Shown: in pieces, positions 34,675 to 46,069 of the stretch
Layout of the letters: every line of letters starts with the position of its first letter
Numbering within the stretch: position 1 is the first letter of the stretch
From: Stictocephala bisonia
Taxonomy: Eukaryota > Arthropoda > Insecta > Hemiptera > Membracidae
NCBI GenBank assembly: GCA_035578905.1
Contig: JAQJVL010000156.1
Span: forward strand, 310,001-374,000
Direction of reading: 5' to 3'
Length of the DNA: 64,000 nt
Made by a program: the position numbers and the translations under genes
The notes under the pieces: generated by a model
Told to the model about the DNA's origin: nothing
Database searches by the model: none
What the model saw: only the letters and a program-made list of their open reading frames with translations

Positions 34675-34945
34675 ATTGGTCGGTAGCGTAGTTGGTTCAA
34701 TCCCAGCTTCATAAGCTAAATGTTCTCAGTTCGATCCCAATCAGAGTCATAACACATTTTGAGAAGGATCAGCTGATAACTACCAGCTGTTCATTTGTCA
34801 CTGGGCTACTAATTAATGACACTTTCTAAGGAATAGTCGGCCTTAGTTTGTAACAATGACTACATTTCACTCATCTACACTCATCACACTCATTCGAAAT
34901 CCATATTCGCCCATATCTTGACGATCGGCGTCTTATGAATAAATA
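34675..34945 (+). mobile_element. SINE-B, full-length reference copy
   Basis: Head GGTCGGTAGCGTAGTTGGTT (A box) and CAGTTCGATCCCAATCAGAG (B box) look like a tRNA-derived Pol III promoter. The body has AGGATCAGCTGATAACTACC and CACTGGGCTACTAATTAATG. The tail has TAACAATGACTACA, CATCTACACTCATCACACTC, ATTCGCCCATATC and GACGATCGGCGTCTTA. This tail is the same as that of SINE-A. Confidence 0.85.
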
Positions 34946-35541
34946 AATAAAATATTTTTAAAATATGTTGGCTCGCTTTATCGTACTAAAAAGCAAGAAA
35001 TGTTAGTGTACATGGAGATATGTCCTGTTATGGTACAATTATTTACAACATATCCTATACTAATTTTTTAACAGTATAACTTACTATCTTCAAATCCAAG
35101 TTATAAAGAAGTGACTACTTGATTATTTCATTTTGAAACAATTATTTCTCATGAACTATTTATTTACATTAAAACTGAGAGAGTTTATCAGGTAAATTTC
35201 ATTTAAAAACCATAAATAGTCTTCTATTCCAAACTGATTTATATATCATAAGAATAACACAAATAAAAAAAGTAGTGAAACTTATTTGGTTCTGAATTTT
35301 TAATCCTATAACTAAAAACTCATTTTGAATAAATCATTTACATTCTAAAAGGTTTACAAAAACTACTAACACAAAAATATCAAAAACTCTCAGATTCTTT
35401 AAGAAAAAAAGACAAGTTTATTTATACAAATCTTTTGACAATGAGAATAATAGATTAAAAAAAAAGAATCTTCAATTTCTTCTACAAAATAAAAATAAAA
35501 GGCAGTTTGTTTAAGAATGTTCAAGAAGAAGACATGAATTA
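34946..35541. other. Non-coding stretch, nothing recognised
   Basis: AT-rich, no supported ORF. Confidence 0.4.
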
Positions 35542-35808
35542 AATATTACTGAAAGAATTACTAGAGAACGAAACAACCTTAGATACAAGCTTAAGGACCA
35601 AACTTTGAAGTTCCTAAAAAACTGGAAGATAAATGTATGCATAAAGTACAAATGCCACATATGAAAGAATATTACAGAAAGAATTACTAGAGCGCGAAAC
35701 AACCTTAGATACAAACTAAAGGACCAAAATTTGACGTTCCTAAAAAACTGGAAGATAAATGTATGCATAAAGTACAAATGCCACATATGAAAGAATATTA
35801 CAGAAAAC
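35542..35808. repeat. Tandem duplication, 126-bp unit x2 plus start of a third
   Basis: Two nearly identical 126-bp units begin GAAAGAATTACTAGAG at 35551 and 35677, and a third starts at 35803. The period is a multiple of three, so the minus-strand ORF at 35511-35828 is a 42-residue repeat by-product. Confidence 0.95.
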
Positions 35809-36944
35809 AATAAGAGGCAAATCGGCAATAGATAAAAAAAGTAATTTATTTATTGTATCCCAAAGTGAGTGAATAGACAAAAATTATTAATATTCATTCA
35901 TAAATGAACAGATGGAGGAAAATTAACAGATTGAAATCTTTGATGACAGTAAAAATTCACAAGAAAACTACACATTTTCCTGTCTATAGGCATATTGAGA
36001 AAATACTCGTAGTTATATAGTCACAAATTTTCTTTATTCGGATTGGATAACAAATCATAAAGGCACAAGAACTTCCTATACTGAATTGATTCATGCACCC
36101 CATCATACTATCACTTGCTCAGCAACACCATAACGTCAGTGTGTCAGTCTGAAGACAGAACAATATTTTGTTTTGATATTTAGTGGGATTACATTTTATT
36201 TCATCATTCTGCGCAGAGCCACTTGGCTTGAAATACAGACAATAAAAACATATGGCCTCTGTGCTTGAAGCCTGACCACAAACTGTAATAACATACATGA
36301 ACCGGGATATGTGTTGGAAGACAATGCAAGATAAGGAGGTAGTTTATATCATCGTTAGGGTAAGAGTTAGTCAATACCTTCATATGTGTATCGGTGAGAA
36401 TACACGGGTTTGGAAGTGGCCTTTAACAGAGGGTTCCGACATTACTGCAAGATAACAGTGTCAAGCAAAATCGTGCGCGGCTGTTTTTGTATAGGTGACC
36501 AATGAGGGATCCCAATCTTGCATGCAATCTACCTGCCCGGCCACTGGTGATGGTTTGGAAATCACCTTAAGTCGTTAGTCTCCAGGTTGTGTTAGAGAGC
36601 CTTAACTTCGTCTGGTAAAATAAGACATCCTCTAACATTGAACATTTTCTGTTAAGTCAAATATATTTAGTTTCAGTTTAGAAGGAACTCAAATTTTGAA
36701 AGTATCAATTCAACAAACTAGCTTCCTTTTCCCATCAAAAATTAGAAACAACCAAAATGGGCTTTGGACACAATACTGCCATAATATGAAATACTGTTTC
36801 TACAATAAAATCAAATATAATAAACTAATAATGAGGAAATCTTCTTGTAAACTAGTTAGTTGTCTTGAGGTTTGCTTAGTAGTACACACAAGCTCTGCTG
36901 AGCCTTATTTAGTAGTAGGGTCATGAGTGTTATACGTGGCCCTC
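35809..36944. other. Stretch possibly belonging to the following LINE
   Basis: 36300-36650 is GC-richer than its flanks and may hold older LINE sequence, but no motif could be assigned. The plus ORF at 36696-36926 shows no domain. Confidence 0.3.
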
Positions 36945-37475
36945 TCATGACAACTTCATTTCCTTGGCTTCCGGTGCTGTGCAATATTGCTCCTCCATAT
37001 ATGTCAGGAGGCACTGCAAAAAGAATTCAATAAGATCTTGACCTCCTCAATACACAGGATCTCCCCAAGTCAGAATGGTTGTTTAAAATCTTGAACGTAC
37101 TGCTTTCTAGTTGAGCAGATACAATTTATCAGCCAATACTAGCTGGGCCATAGCATGGAACAGTTTTGTTTGAAGAAATAAGTTCCTTATAATCAATCCG
37201 TCAATACCCGTAGACAGAATGAACCTCCTCGTAGGAAATGGACACTGTTAAATCGTTTCCGGGCTGGCATGGGCAGATATTACTATTGGAAATATAAATA
37301 GTGATTGACACTATGCAATCGGTCATGTTAATGCGGGGAGTCCATCCAAACAATGGATCACATAGTTACAGAGTGCACCCTGTGCTGTATTACTGAGGGA
37401 TTGGCTAGCATAAATAGAATCACTAAGGCAGGTTTTAAATTGCTTGATGAATTGGATTTAGCTTTTTGACAGGAG
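36945..37475 (+). mobile_element. LINE relic, C-terminal region of ORF2 (plus strand)
   Basis: Plus-strand frames give LPWLPVLCNIAPPYMSG, then SVNTRRQNEPPRRKW across a frameshift, WTLLNRFRAGMGRYYYWKY, and CGESIQTMDHIVTECTL ending LLDELDLAF. A LNRFR.G.GR block followed by CGE..QTM.HIv.EC is the usual ORF2 C-terminus, with its Cys/His cluster, of a group of animal non-LTR retrotransposons. Stops and frameshifts show it is dead. It differs from the LINE family at 308 and 6308. Confidence 0.85.
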
Positions 37476-37479
37476 ATTA

Positions 37480-38155
37480 CTTCATTATTTTTATTAATGA
37501 CACTCTGAGATCTTGTTTCAGAAAAAAAGTTGTCTGGGCTACTTTTTTCTTTTTTTAAATTAATAAATGGTAGCTGTCAAAGAACCATACATATGTACTT
37601 GCTACTAAAATAACATGAGGATGGCCATCTTATTGTATTTTATTTATGACGTTGCCTGTATATTATCAGAAACATTATATCGTTTGGTTTATTTTCAATA
37701 TGATTACTTTAAATTAGAGTTCAGCACTGACTGACACTATTTTTAATTCCAAATGTTAATAGTATTCAGAACTAATGTAAGCCAGAGCGAGTGATCATGT
37801 AGCAGAAGAATGTGAGATAAAAGGAATGTACACTTCCTACATATAATGTTTACTACCACCCAAATAGAGTGCATTAATATGATTGTTTGTTATTGAAGCC
37901 TCCACACTACTTCCCAGCTGTCAACTAACAAAAATAGATTGCTTGTACAATGTAAACATCTCTGCATTTACATAGTTTACTTTTTAAATGTCAATCTAAA
38001 AAGGTTAAGGGAGGGAATGTTAGCAAAACATTAATTTCCTGGATGTAAAATAAAATAAAAATCATAATAAAAAGCAAAATTTATGATCAAATACTTTAAT
38101 AAAGAAAGAGGCAATATCATTTTTAAAAGTGGATGCCATACTTCTAATCTACACT
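37480..38155. other. Non-coding stretch, nothing recognised
   Basis: AT-rich, no supported ORF or repeat partner. Confidence 0.4.
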
Positions 38156-38290
38156 ATTTACAAGGTAACCAGACGTTCGCCCATCCTGTGATGCGGTAAC
38201 TAGTCTCAGCTATACCACTGAGGATGCCATACCACAGCATCGGCGAAATGTCTTGTTACCTTGTAAGTTATGAAGTTAGCACCTTGACAC
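38156..38290. mobile_element. Foldback element 2 with hammerhead-like core
   Basis: Arms of about 43 bp: ACAAGGTAACCAGACGTTCG at the left and its imperfect inverse ending TCTTGTTACCTTGTAAG at the right. On the plus strand the right half reads CTGAGGA...GGCGAAATG. Shares CGCCCATYCTGTGATG and CCTTGACAC with element 1. Confidence 0.75.
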
Positions 38291-38559
38291 AATTTAGAAA
38301 ATGTTATAGAGAAATAAGAACATAACCTCAGTTTAACTTTGTACATGAGCATTGAATCTCAGGAACTTTGCTAAAATATACAAAAAACACATTATAGATT
38401 TCACTTTTCAATGGATGCCATTCCATAAACAGAACATAAAAAATTACAGTACCGCACACAATGTTTTAGTGTGTAATTTAGAAATGAGTTGAAATGATGC
38501 CTATTTATCTACTGATCACTTACGACTACGATGCGACGAGTACATACAATGGTCTATAT

Positions 38560-38867
38560 CAGTGGTTCTCAACCTGGGGAGCGCGCCCCCCTGGGGGGGC
38601 GTGAGAGAATTTTAGGGGAGGCGTGAGGGTACAAAGAAAAAAAATTAAAAAATATATATTTTGTTAAAAAACAAAAACTTTCAAAACCATCAAATAAACT
38701 TTTGTATTTAAATATATCTGGATTTTTATTTTACATCCCCCAGCTTTTGCTAACGTAGAGTTAGCATCGTCAGTTTCATAATTTCACTGTTCTAACTTGA
38801 ACCAACCAATTATTGACTTGAGGGGAGGCGTGAGCTATCTTCAGTGCTAAAAGGTTGAGAACCGCTG
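38560..38867. mobile_element. hAT-type MITE, 308 bp, with 8-bp target duplication
   Basis: Inverted ends CAGTGGTTCTCAACC and (read inward from the right) CAGCGGTTCTCAACC. The element is flanked by a perfect 8-bp duplication, GTCTATAT, at 38552-38559 and 38868-38875. Ends of the form CAG.GGTTCTCAACC plus an 8-bp duplication are diagnostic of hAT elements. Both sub-ends carry GGGGAGGCGTGAG. No transposase ORF. Confidence 0.95.
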
Positions 38868-39014
38868 GTCTATATTATCCCATAGTCTAATTTCTTTTTT
38901 ATTGAGTAATATCACATTTTTAATCAAATACCATTTTTGGATTTCCTTTGATTATAATCAAAGTAGACATGTTAGTATTCTTATAATAAATAAATGAGTT
39001 AAAGGAAAAAATAA

Positions 39015-39450
39015 AAATGCCATTATAGAGATATGGCTAATTTGGCCTTTCTAAGTATAACTCGTTAAGAAACTGGTGACACATTTTCTTCAAAATTTGG
39101 GAATCATAGTGGACAAAAGGTACTAACAAACCTAGCGTAAAGTAGATCTTAAAGCAAATTTTTTGAAAGTGTAACAAATTATTTTTGTAAGAATGGAATC
39201 TGTACAAATTTTGAGTTGAAATGTGTACAATTATCTTTGGCTGACAGAGTAGATTGATAATGTATAATAAATACATGAACTTCACATCTTGAGCTTATTA
39301 TAAATGAGAGAGTTATATCCTTTTGAACAATTTGGGGGTTGCTCAGGTGGGGACAGTGAAGGGAGGGAAACACGTTGTACGTGAAACAGTTTTAATGAAA
39401 ACTAGAACTAAATTCGTTGGATAGCTCAACTGGGTGGCTTTAGGTAGATT
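39015..39450 (+). repeat. Dispersed repeat family A, copy 2
   Basis: Partner of 4140-4615, same orientation, described there. The minus ORFs at 39037-39373 lie inside it and are not genes. Confidence 0.65.
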
Positions 39451-39459
39451 ATATTCCTA

Positions 39460-40540
39460 ACAACAACAAATAACAAAAAAAACTTGAAAATAGGGCATTT
39501 CAACTGTTGAAACTGCATCGTGTGTTGTATTAGTATCACAGATGATAAATAACAAATTTTTAAATCTCTTTTGAGCAAAACAACTCAAATGGTAAAACAA
39601 TACTGTTAATACGTTCGCTGCGGGTGGAACCGCAAAGTGAAAATACCAAACCACCGCATCGCCAAGGACTTATTAAAAAAATGTTACCTCTTAGGGGACA
39701 AGCATACATTTTATGTTTAGCAGCAGACATACCGATGTGTTAATGCATTCTTTCTCTAAAGACAAGGTAATAATTGATTAAGACTGATGATTAAGATTGA
39801 TGAGTTGATTCGAAGTCGTTAAGTGTGTGGGTGATTGGCAGGGTTGTCAATATTTTACACTTCTTCACTCAACGCTGCAGTATTCATAATATCATTAACA
39901 AATGGATTTTTAATCAAATTAATCTTCTTGCTATGTATTCACATTGTTAACTCTGGCTAAAATAATGTAGTGCTGTTAACTCATAACGATCTTCACATGT
40001 TGGAAGATAATAATAAAGATTTAGTACTGATTTAGCAAGTATTGTGTTTGTGAAAAACAACATTGTAAACTATTCGGTTCATGGATTTTCATCACAATGT
40101 TTGGAAATGACTGATGACATTAGAAGTGGAATCAAAAGGGTTCTGCGGACACAGTTGGTTGTTGAACAAGAAGATAGATAAATTTTATGGAGTTGCTGTG
40201 TATGTTTTTCACAGTTACTACACCATGTAATCCTAGTTGAATCTGTCTTAAAAACGAGAAAGACTTACCCTTCAAATCTTTAACATGTTCACTGCAGAGG
40301 ACGTCTATGGACGCACCAGCAACTGGCAGTGCGGCAGGCGCCTAAAATCCCCCTACTCTCATTTCCAATATATTGCTTCAGATTCAGCCCGGACACTCTT
40401 GGGTGAGATTGTATCGCTGTCAGAGTGTTGTGCCAGTCACGTTGTTTCCCTTAGTGCTTTTCGTTTCCAGATTGGCTATTTTTGTCGTGTTTAGTGCATA
40501 TGTGAACTTAATTGTTTCATCACGTTTATTTTGGGCATAT
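39460..40540. other. Non-coding stretch upstream of the mariner element
   Basis: No supported gene. The short plus ORFs at 40285-40564 precede the transposon end and have no recognised domain. Confidence 0.35.
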
Positions 40541-40543
40541 GTA

Positions 40544-41745
40544 CGAGGGTCGTCTCAAAAGTAAGTTACACTATTTTTTTAAAGCCGTTCTGTTGGCGCC
40601 AGAAGTCTGGGAGTCACGGAGTATTTGCGTCTGGGCGTAGTGGCAGCACTGTAAAATTCCTATGCGCGTGCGTCGATCGATCGGCCAGTCAGACTACAGG
40701 CAATATGGAGACACCACTTGTTCCTACCGCCGATTGTGAAATTCGCGCTATTATTCGTTTTTTAACAGCAAAAAATAAAACTGCTACTGAAATTCATCAT
40801 GAGTTGTGTAGTGTTTATGGTGAAGGTGTGATGTCAAGGCCAATGGTATCTCGTTGGCGTCAATCATTCATTGAAGGACGGACAACACTGCATGATGAAC
40901 AACGAAGCGGCCGCCCCTCCACTTCTCGCGCGGCAACTGTTGTTGAAAATGTCAGAAAGGTCATTGACACCGATCGGCGCCTGACTCTTGACGAAATCCT
41001 TTGTCAACTGCCTTCTAATGTGGAAATAAGCCGTGCATCACTCCACAGGATTATTTCTGATGATCTTCATCTGTCAAAAGTGTGTGCAAGGTGGGTTCCA
41101 CGCCTTCTCACAGAACAGCACAAAGAGCAGAGAGTTGATGCTGCTTTGCAATTTCAACAATTTTTCGATGATGAAGGAGACAATTTATTCGATCGAATAG
41201 TGACTGGGGATGAGACCTGGATCCATCATTGGACGCCTGAATCGAAAAGACAGAGTATGGTATGGAAAGGAAAGGACGAACCAACACCAAAAAAAGCGAA
41301 AGTTGTGGAATCCGCTGGAAAAATCATGGCGACGGTTTTTTGGGACAACAAAGGTGTGTTATTGATCGACTACCTTCCTCGTGGGACTACAATAACAGCA
41401 GCACGGTATTGTGAACTTTTGGAAAAACTGAGAAGAGCAATCCAGAACAAAAGAAGAGGAAAGTTGACGAAAAAAAAAAGTTTTTTTGTTCCATGACAAC
41501 GCTCGCCCACATGCTGCTCGTCAGACCCAAGACCTGCTCACAGATTTTCGATGGGATGTTTTTGGACATCCACCTTACTCCCCCGACCTTGCACCAAGTG
41601 ACTTTCATCTTTTCCCACACCTCAAACAACATCTTGGAGGTCGGCGCTTCGCAAATGACGATGAGCTGAAAGAAGAGTATATAATTTTTTGCAACTAAGG
41701 AATATTATTTTTTGCAAAATAATTATTTTTTGAGTCAAACAGTTC
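40544..41745 (+). mobile_element. mariner transposon, 3'-truncated
   Basis: The 5' end CGAGGGTCGTCTCAAAAGTA directly follows a TA dinucleotide (40542-40543), as expected for a mariner terminal inverted repeat. The inverse copy expected downstream of the transposase is not found. Only a weak TTTTTTGAG remnant at about 41727 could represent it, so the 3' end is lost. Confidence 0.85.
40705..41698 (+). pseudogene. mariner transposase, DD34D type, frameshifted and C-terminally truncated
   Basis: From the ATG at 40705 one frame runs to a stop at 41496. An insertion/deletion in the run of A at about 41470-41485 moves the rest to another frame (41486-41698). The N-terminus has the paired helix-turn-helix (SRPMVSRWRQSF, then a linker, RASLHRII). 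Catalytic positions are present: the first Asp in VTGDETWIHH, the second in HDNARPH, and the third Asp in SPDLAPSDFHLF, with 34 residues between the last two, as in mariner. The reading ends soon after LKQHLGGRRF, short of the usual C-terminus. The frameshift and missing end make it non-functional as read. The high coding integrity elsewhere suggests a fairly recent insertion. Confidence 0.9.
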
Positions 41746-42425
41746 AAAGACAGCTCTGATGACGATACTGACATCAATTCAAGATGGTCAACTAGGTTTA
41801 GTGGGACTGTAATGCGCTAAGCCTAGGATGCACAGAATATTTTTTTTTACTTCAAAATACTTTCGTGAGTTGCCTGAAAATAAAAACTATAAACGTGTAT
41901 AAAAAGAACCGTGATACATTAATTTCAATTTTTTTAAACACTGTTGGTGGAAGGTCCCAAACTGGTTCCTGTCGCGGAGATCTATAGAAGCCCTGTCTTG
42001 GAATGACATCACAATCAGGCATTAAAATGGCGTCATACATCACTCAAGACAATACTTTGACCATCGTAACATCATACTTATGATGTGTTAAAAGAATTAT
42101 TGTATCCCTTTTGAGAACATTAATTGTAAACTTTTCATCAGTAAATGTATTAACGACAGATTTTATGTAAATTTTCAGCAAGTTTATGTTAAAGCGTCCA
42201 AATACGTGTTTTGAACTTTCACAGATCTAGTGTCAAGAAAAGCCATATATAACGATGGCCTGAGAATGGAACCTCTTATTATATAATCTAACACCTTACT
42301 CAGGTGACACATTATAAGTCAAATGAACTCCCCAAGGATGATTATGACAGGTGTTTTGACAGTTGACATTGATGAGAGTTCAATGATAAAGAATACCAAA
42401 AATATTTCCATTACTGTGTGGAGCT
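41746..42425. other. Non-coding stretch, nothing recognised
   Basis: No supported ORF or repeat partner. Confidence 0.4.
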
Positions 42426-42429
42426 TTTC

Positions 42430-43065
42430 AATACTACCATTGTACGAGTGGATACATTACCACTGTATGAGTGTGTGAGGGGGTGGGACAACCACTTTAT
42501 GTCAACATCATCACATGTGTATAGGTGGATGAGTGAGCCATTACCACTGTATGAGTGAGTGAGGGGGCGGGACAACCACTTTATGTCAACATCATCACAA
42601 TGTGTATAGGTGGATGAGTGAGCCGTTACCACTGTATGAGTGAGTGAGGGGGCGGGACAACCACTTTATGTCAACATCATCACAATGTGTATAGGTGGAT
42701 GGGTGAGCCATTACCACTGTATGAGTGAGTGAGGGGGCGGGACAACCACTTTATGTCAACATCATCACAATGTGTATAGGTGGATGGGTGAGCTATTACC
42801 ACTGTATGAGTGTGTGAGGGGGCGGGACAACCACTTTATGTCAACATCATCACAATGTGTATAGGTGAATGGGTGAGCCATTACCACTGTATGAGTGTGT
42901 GAGGGGGTGGGACAACCACTTTATGTCAACATCATCACAATCAACACCCATGTATAGGTGGATGGGTGAGCCATAACCACTGTATGAGTGTGTGAGGGGA
43001 CGGGACAACCACTTTATGTCAACATTATCACAATGTGTATAGGTGGATGGGAGGGTCATCACCAA
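42430..43065. repeat. Minisatellite, 85-bp unit, 7 copies
   Basis: Seven units of the form TTACCACTGTATGAGTG, GTGAGGGGGCGGGACAACC, ACTTTATGTCAACATCATCA and GTGTATAGGTGGATG. One unit near 42940 carries a 9-bp insertion (around CAACACCCA). Minus ORFs at 42411-42632 and 42850-43065 are repeat translations. A looser ACCACTGTACGTGGGTGGG lies at 43190. Confidence 0.95.
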
Positions 43066-43214
43066 TGTACATGGGTAGGAAGAATGTAATGTTTGTAAAT
43101 TTCACCAGGTAGATAAAGAATGTTTTCATTTTATGTTTATGCTTCCTTGAATTGTTTATGTAGAGTGGGTAGGTAGGCCTTATATCATCACCACTGTACG
43201 TGGGTGGGAAGTCT

Positions 43215-45685
43215 GCAAAGTTTCAGTGATATCAGAATCACTTTACGACTTGATATTAATCCCATCAATAGTTTAAAACCGATAAAAAATTTAGATGAAA
43301 CTTATGTAATGTTGGGGACAACATTAAACCTCAAAATAAAAATCTCTTTTCTACAAAACCACTTGTTTGAACTCATAGGTATAATAATCCACTTTGATTA
43401 TTTTATTTACAGCATTGGATTTGCTTTAATGCTGTTAAATTATGACACAAATACAAGTTGGAGAAATACCTCAAATATTACTAACCAATAGACTAGATGG
43501 CCACTATGAGGTTCCGTGGATTATTTTGCTGCACTAGCAAATAGTGGCTTTTATTAAAAAAAATCCTTTGTAGCTTCCTTATTATGAGACTTTTTTTTGT
43601 AGATTTGAAAATAGAGGTGAATATATCTGCTATAAGGTTAAAACTGATATATTATATGTTTTAAGAAGAATGTAGAGATTTTATATAACATCCAAAGTTT
43701 CATTACCATTAACGATAAATAACAACCAATAGAGTATGCACAGTTACACCTGCGTGGTAATTAACATACTAGCATTACTTAAGATTTAGGATTTCTCTTA
43801 AAATAAGTCAAGTGATCAGTTAAGCACAGCCAATATTGATAGATTATATACAATATTGTGTAGAAACTTTAAGCTGTCAACAATGTGTAATAACAAAAAA
43901 TGAAGTATGGAGAAACAGATTAAAAATTAGATAAAAAGAGTCAAGATTTAATAAATTAGAAGAGTTCAGTTTTATTTTATGTTTCTTCAAACCTGAGGAT
44001 GAAATTACGGAACCCATTTCTTTCCAATCTTTGCAGCTTCCTTCCTATAGCAAACATATTCATTATTTTCTAGCAAAACCATAATAATCAGCATTCGCAA
44101 GAAAAAGTTGGAACAAAAAGATGCACTGGACAAATAAAACCAAGTAAAATACAAGCCCTTAAAGTTTATCTTTGTAGTCTATTGATTAAAAATAAAATCA
44201 AGTAAAAACAAAGGTTTACTTCCTCTTCTTTAGTTGATTCTTCTTTCTTCTCTTCTTGAATTTAGAACATTAGAATGAACAAAAACGGAAAATTTAACAA
44301 CAAAATATTGTACAAAAATAATTAGTGAACTTGAAGTAGGTAAAAATGAATAATAAAAGAGATCAATAAATTGCAAAATTAAAAATAAAAAACACAACTT
44401 TGGTACAATACAAAACGACAATCAAATATAAATAATTAATTCACTTACACGATTTTATTTAAGCAAGATAGGGACAAAAATATATAGCAAACAGTTGTTG
44501 GGTGAAAGAAAAAAGTAACAAAATGTAACTGATCGATCATTTATTTAGTCTTCTGTAAGTCGGCTATATATCCAAAAAGCTATCGGGTACCTTCAGTTTT
44601 CTTTACAAAGGACTTCTTACTTCACGTACATCTTCCTTACCAATGTCAATTGCCTGGGTTTTTAATGCTCATATATATACTGCTTATTTTTTAATTTTAC
44701 TGTTTAATTGTTAGACGAATAGTTTTTTCCAAGGTAAGTAAAAAATGGCCATTTTTTAAAATAAGTGGCCACTGAAATGTTATTTCAGTAGATTTTCAGT
44801 TCATCAGTTACTACAAGTTTACGGGGTTGGAACCAGTATTTATTCTCCTCTAAAAATGATTTATAATAAGCCTTACATGTAAAAGTGCCAATTTTCCAGG
44901 ACCTTTTCCATTAATTCACTACCGCTAATTTTTCCGTTACTTCACTACCAGTACTTTTGTTATCGTAATGACGGTTAGATTAAATTAGGTAACTACTAAA
45001 GTTTCTAAGATCACTTTTTTTCTAAGATCAACTGGTAAATCCAAAGATCAAATGGTAAATCAACTAAGATCAAATTTTCTAAGATCAACTGGTAAATCCA
45101 GTGATTGACTTACCGCCATATGCACTCTTTGTGTGTAAGTTCTTGAAAAGCAATAAGATAAGGTCAGCGATATAGGATTCGTAGCGGAACGGAAAACCAC
45201 AGAGGATGTAAAAATGATTGGGGAACAGTTTTTAGAGCAATATAAATTGTATCAAGCAGTAGTGAATTAACATAAAATAAAAGTAGTGGTGATGAATTAA
45301 CGGAAAAGATCCAATTTCCAGTTGAGAGAAACAAATAATTGTAGATTTAGATTATTTGAAATAAAAATTCATGTATTTAACAAGTTATAATGCAGAAGGA
45401 TAAAAATCGTAGAAACTAATAATTGATGTAATGTTCCACAGACACAGAATGCAGACTATTACACTGGGCCGATTACTGTTCAGATATCTCACAGACTAAT
45501 ACTTTAATAACAACATCTTGATTTAATTATCATATGTACCATATTCCAAAGTATTTAAAAGTATTATATAGTTTAAATACAATTTTTTAAAGTTACGTAA
45601 AATACTTTACTTAATTGTTTGTGTTCTTACAATGGAAACATTAGATGACTTGGCATACTACTGTAACCAAATACTTAAGTTTTGT
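43215..45685. other. Long non-coding stretch
   Basis: AT-rich. At about 44995-45115 the words CTAAGATCA and CTGGTAAATC recur several times in a short cluster. ORFs (43204-43491 plus, 44230-44421 minus) are low-complexity and not supported. Confidence 0.4.
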
Positions 45686-45689
45686 AGGA

Positions 45690-46065
45690 ATTAGGTTCGG
45701 TTCCAAGTCCTATTAATACCGAAAAGGCATCTGCTCAATGATTGACATCAGCGTGGCACTTCTTAAGGACGATCGTATTGGGTCGTGGCCAGGGTCTCTA
45801 TATTATCCAGCTGGGAGAGTGAGAATAAGGGTTGTCATTTTCTAGTTAAAAATCAGACAAATAAAAATTTGGTTCAGATCTAACAATATAGATGCTCTGG
45901 AGATTCCCTAGTTATTTAGCCTTCAGTGAATAGCATCTTTTAAGAATACGTGATCTTAGAAACATAGATTAAAAATAGTTTATCTTCGAGCTTATCCATA
46001 ATCACCATATGATTATCAACATTTACAACCCATATTCATCCAAAATTTGACGATCCATAACTTAA
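45690..46065 (+). mobile_element. SINE-A, strongly diverged
   Basis: CGGTTCCAAGTCCTATTAAT, GGCATCTGCTCAATG, AAAAATCAGACAAATAA, AATTTGGTTCAGATCTAACA and GACGATCCATAACTTA follow the order of SINE-A with many substitutions, an old copy. Confidence 0.55.
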
Positions 46066-46069
46066 TGCC

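Noticed and set aside
34675..34750. A functional tRNA gene at the SINE-B head
   Set aside because: A and B boxes are present, but there is no proper cloverleaf or acceptor stem, and the unit continues into a repeated SINE body.
35511..35828. 105-codon minus ORF with repeated FFHMWHLYFMHTFIFQFF
   Set aside because: By-product of the 126-bp tandem duplication. No domain, and the composition is typical of AT-rich noise.
42411..43065. Minus ORFs with DVDIKWLSHPLTHSYSGN repeats
   Set aside because: Translations of the 85-bp minisatellite, broken by stops because the period is not a multiple of three.
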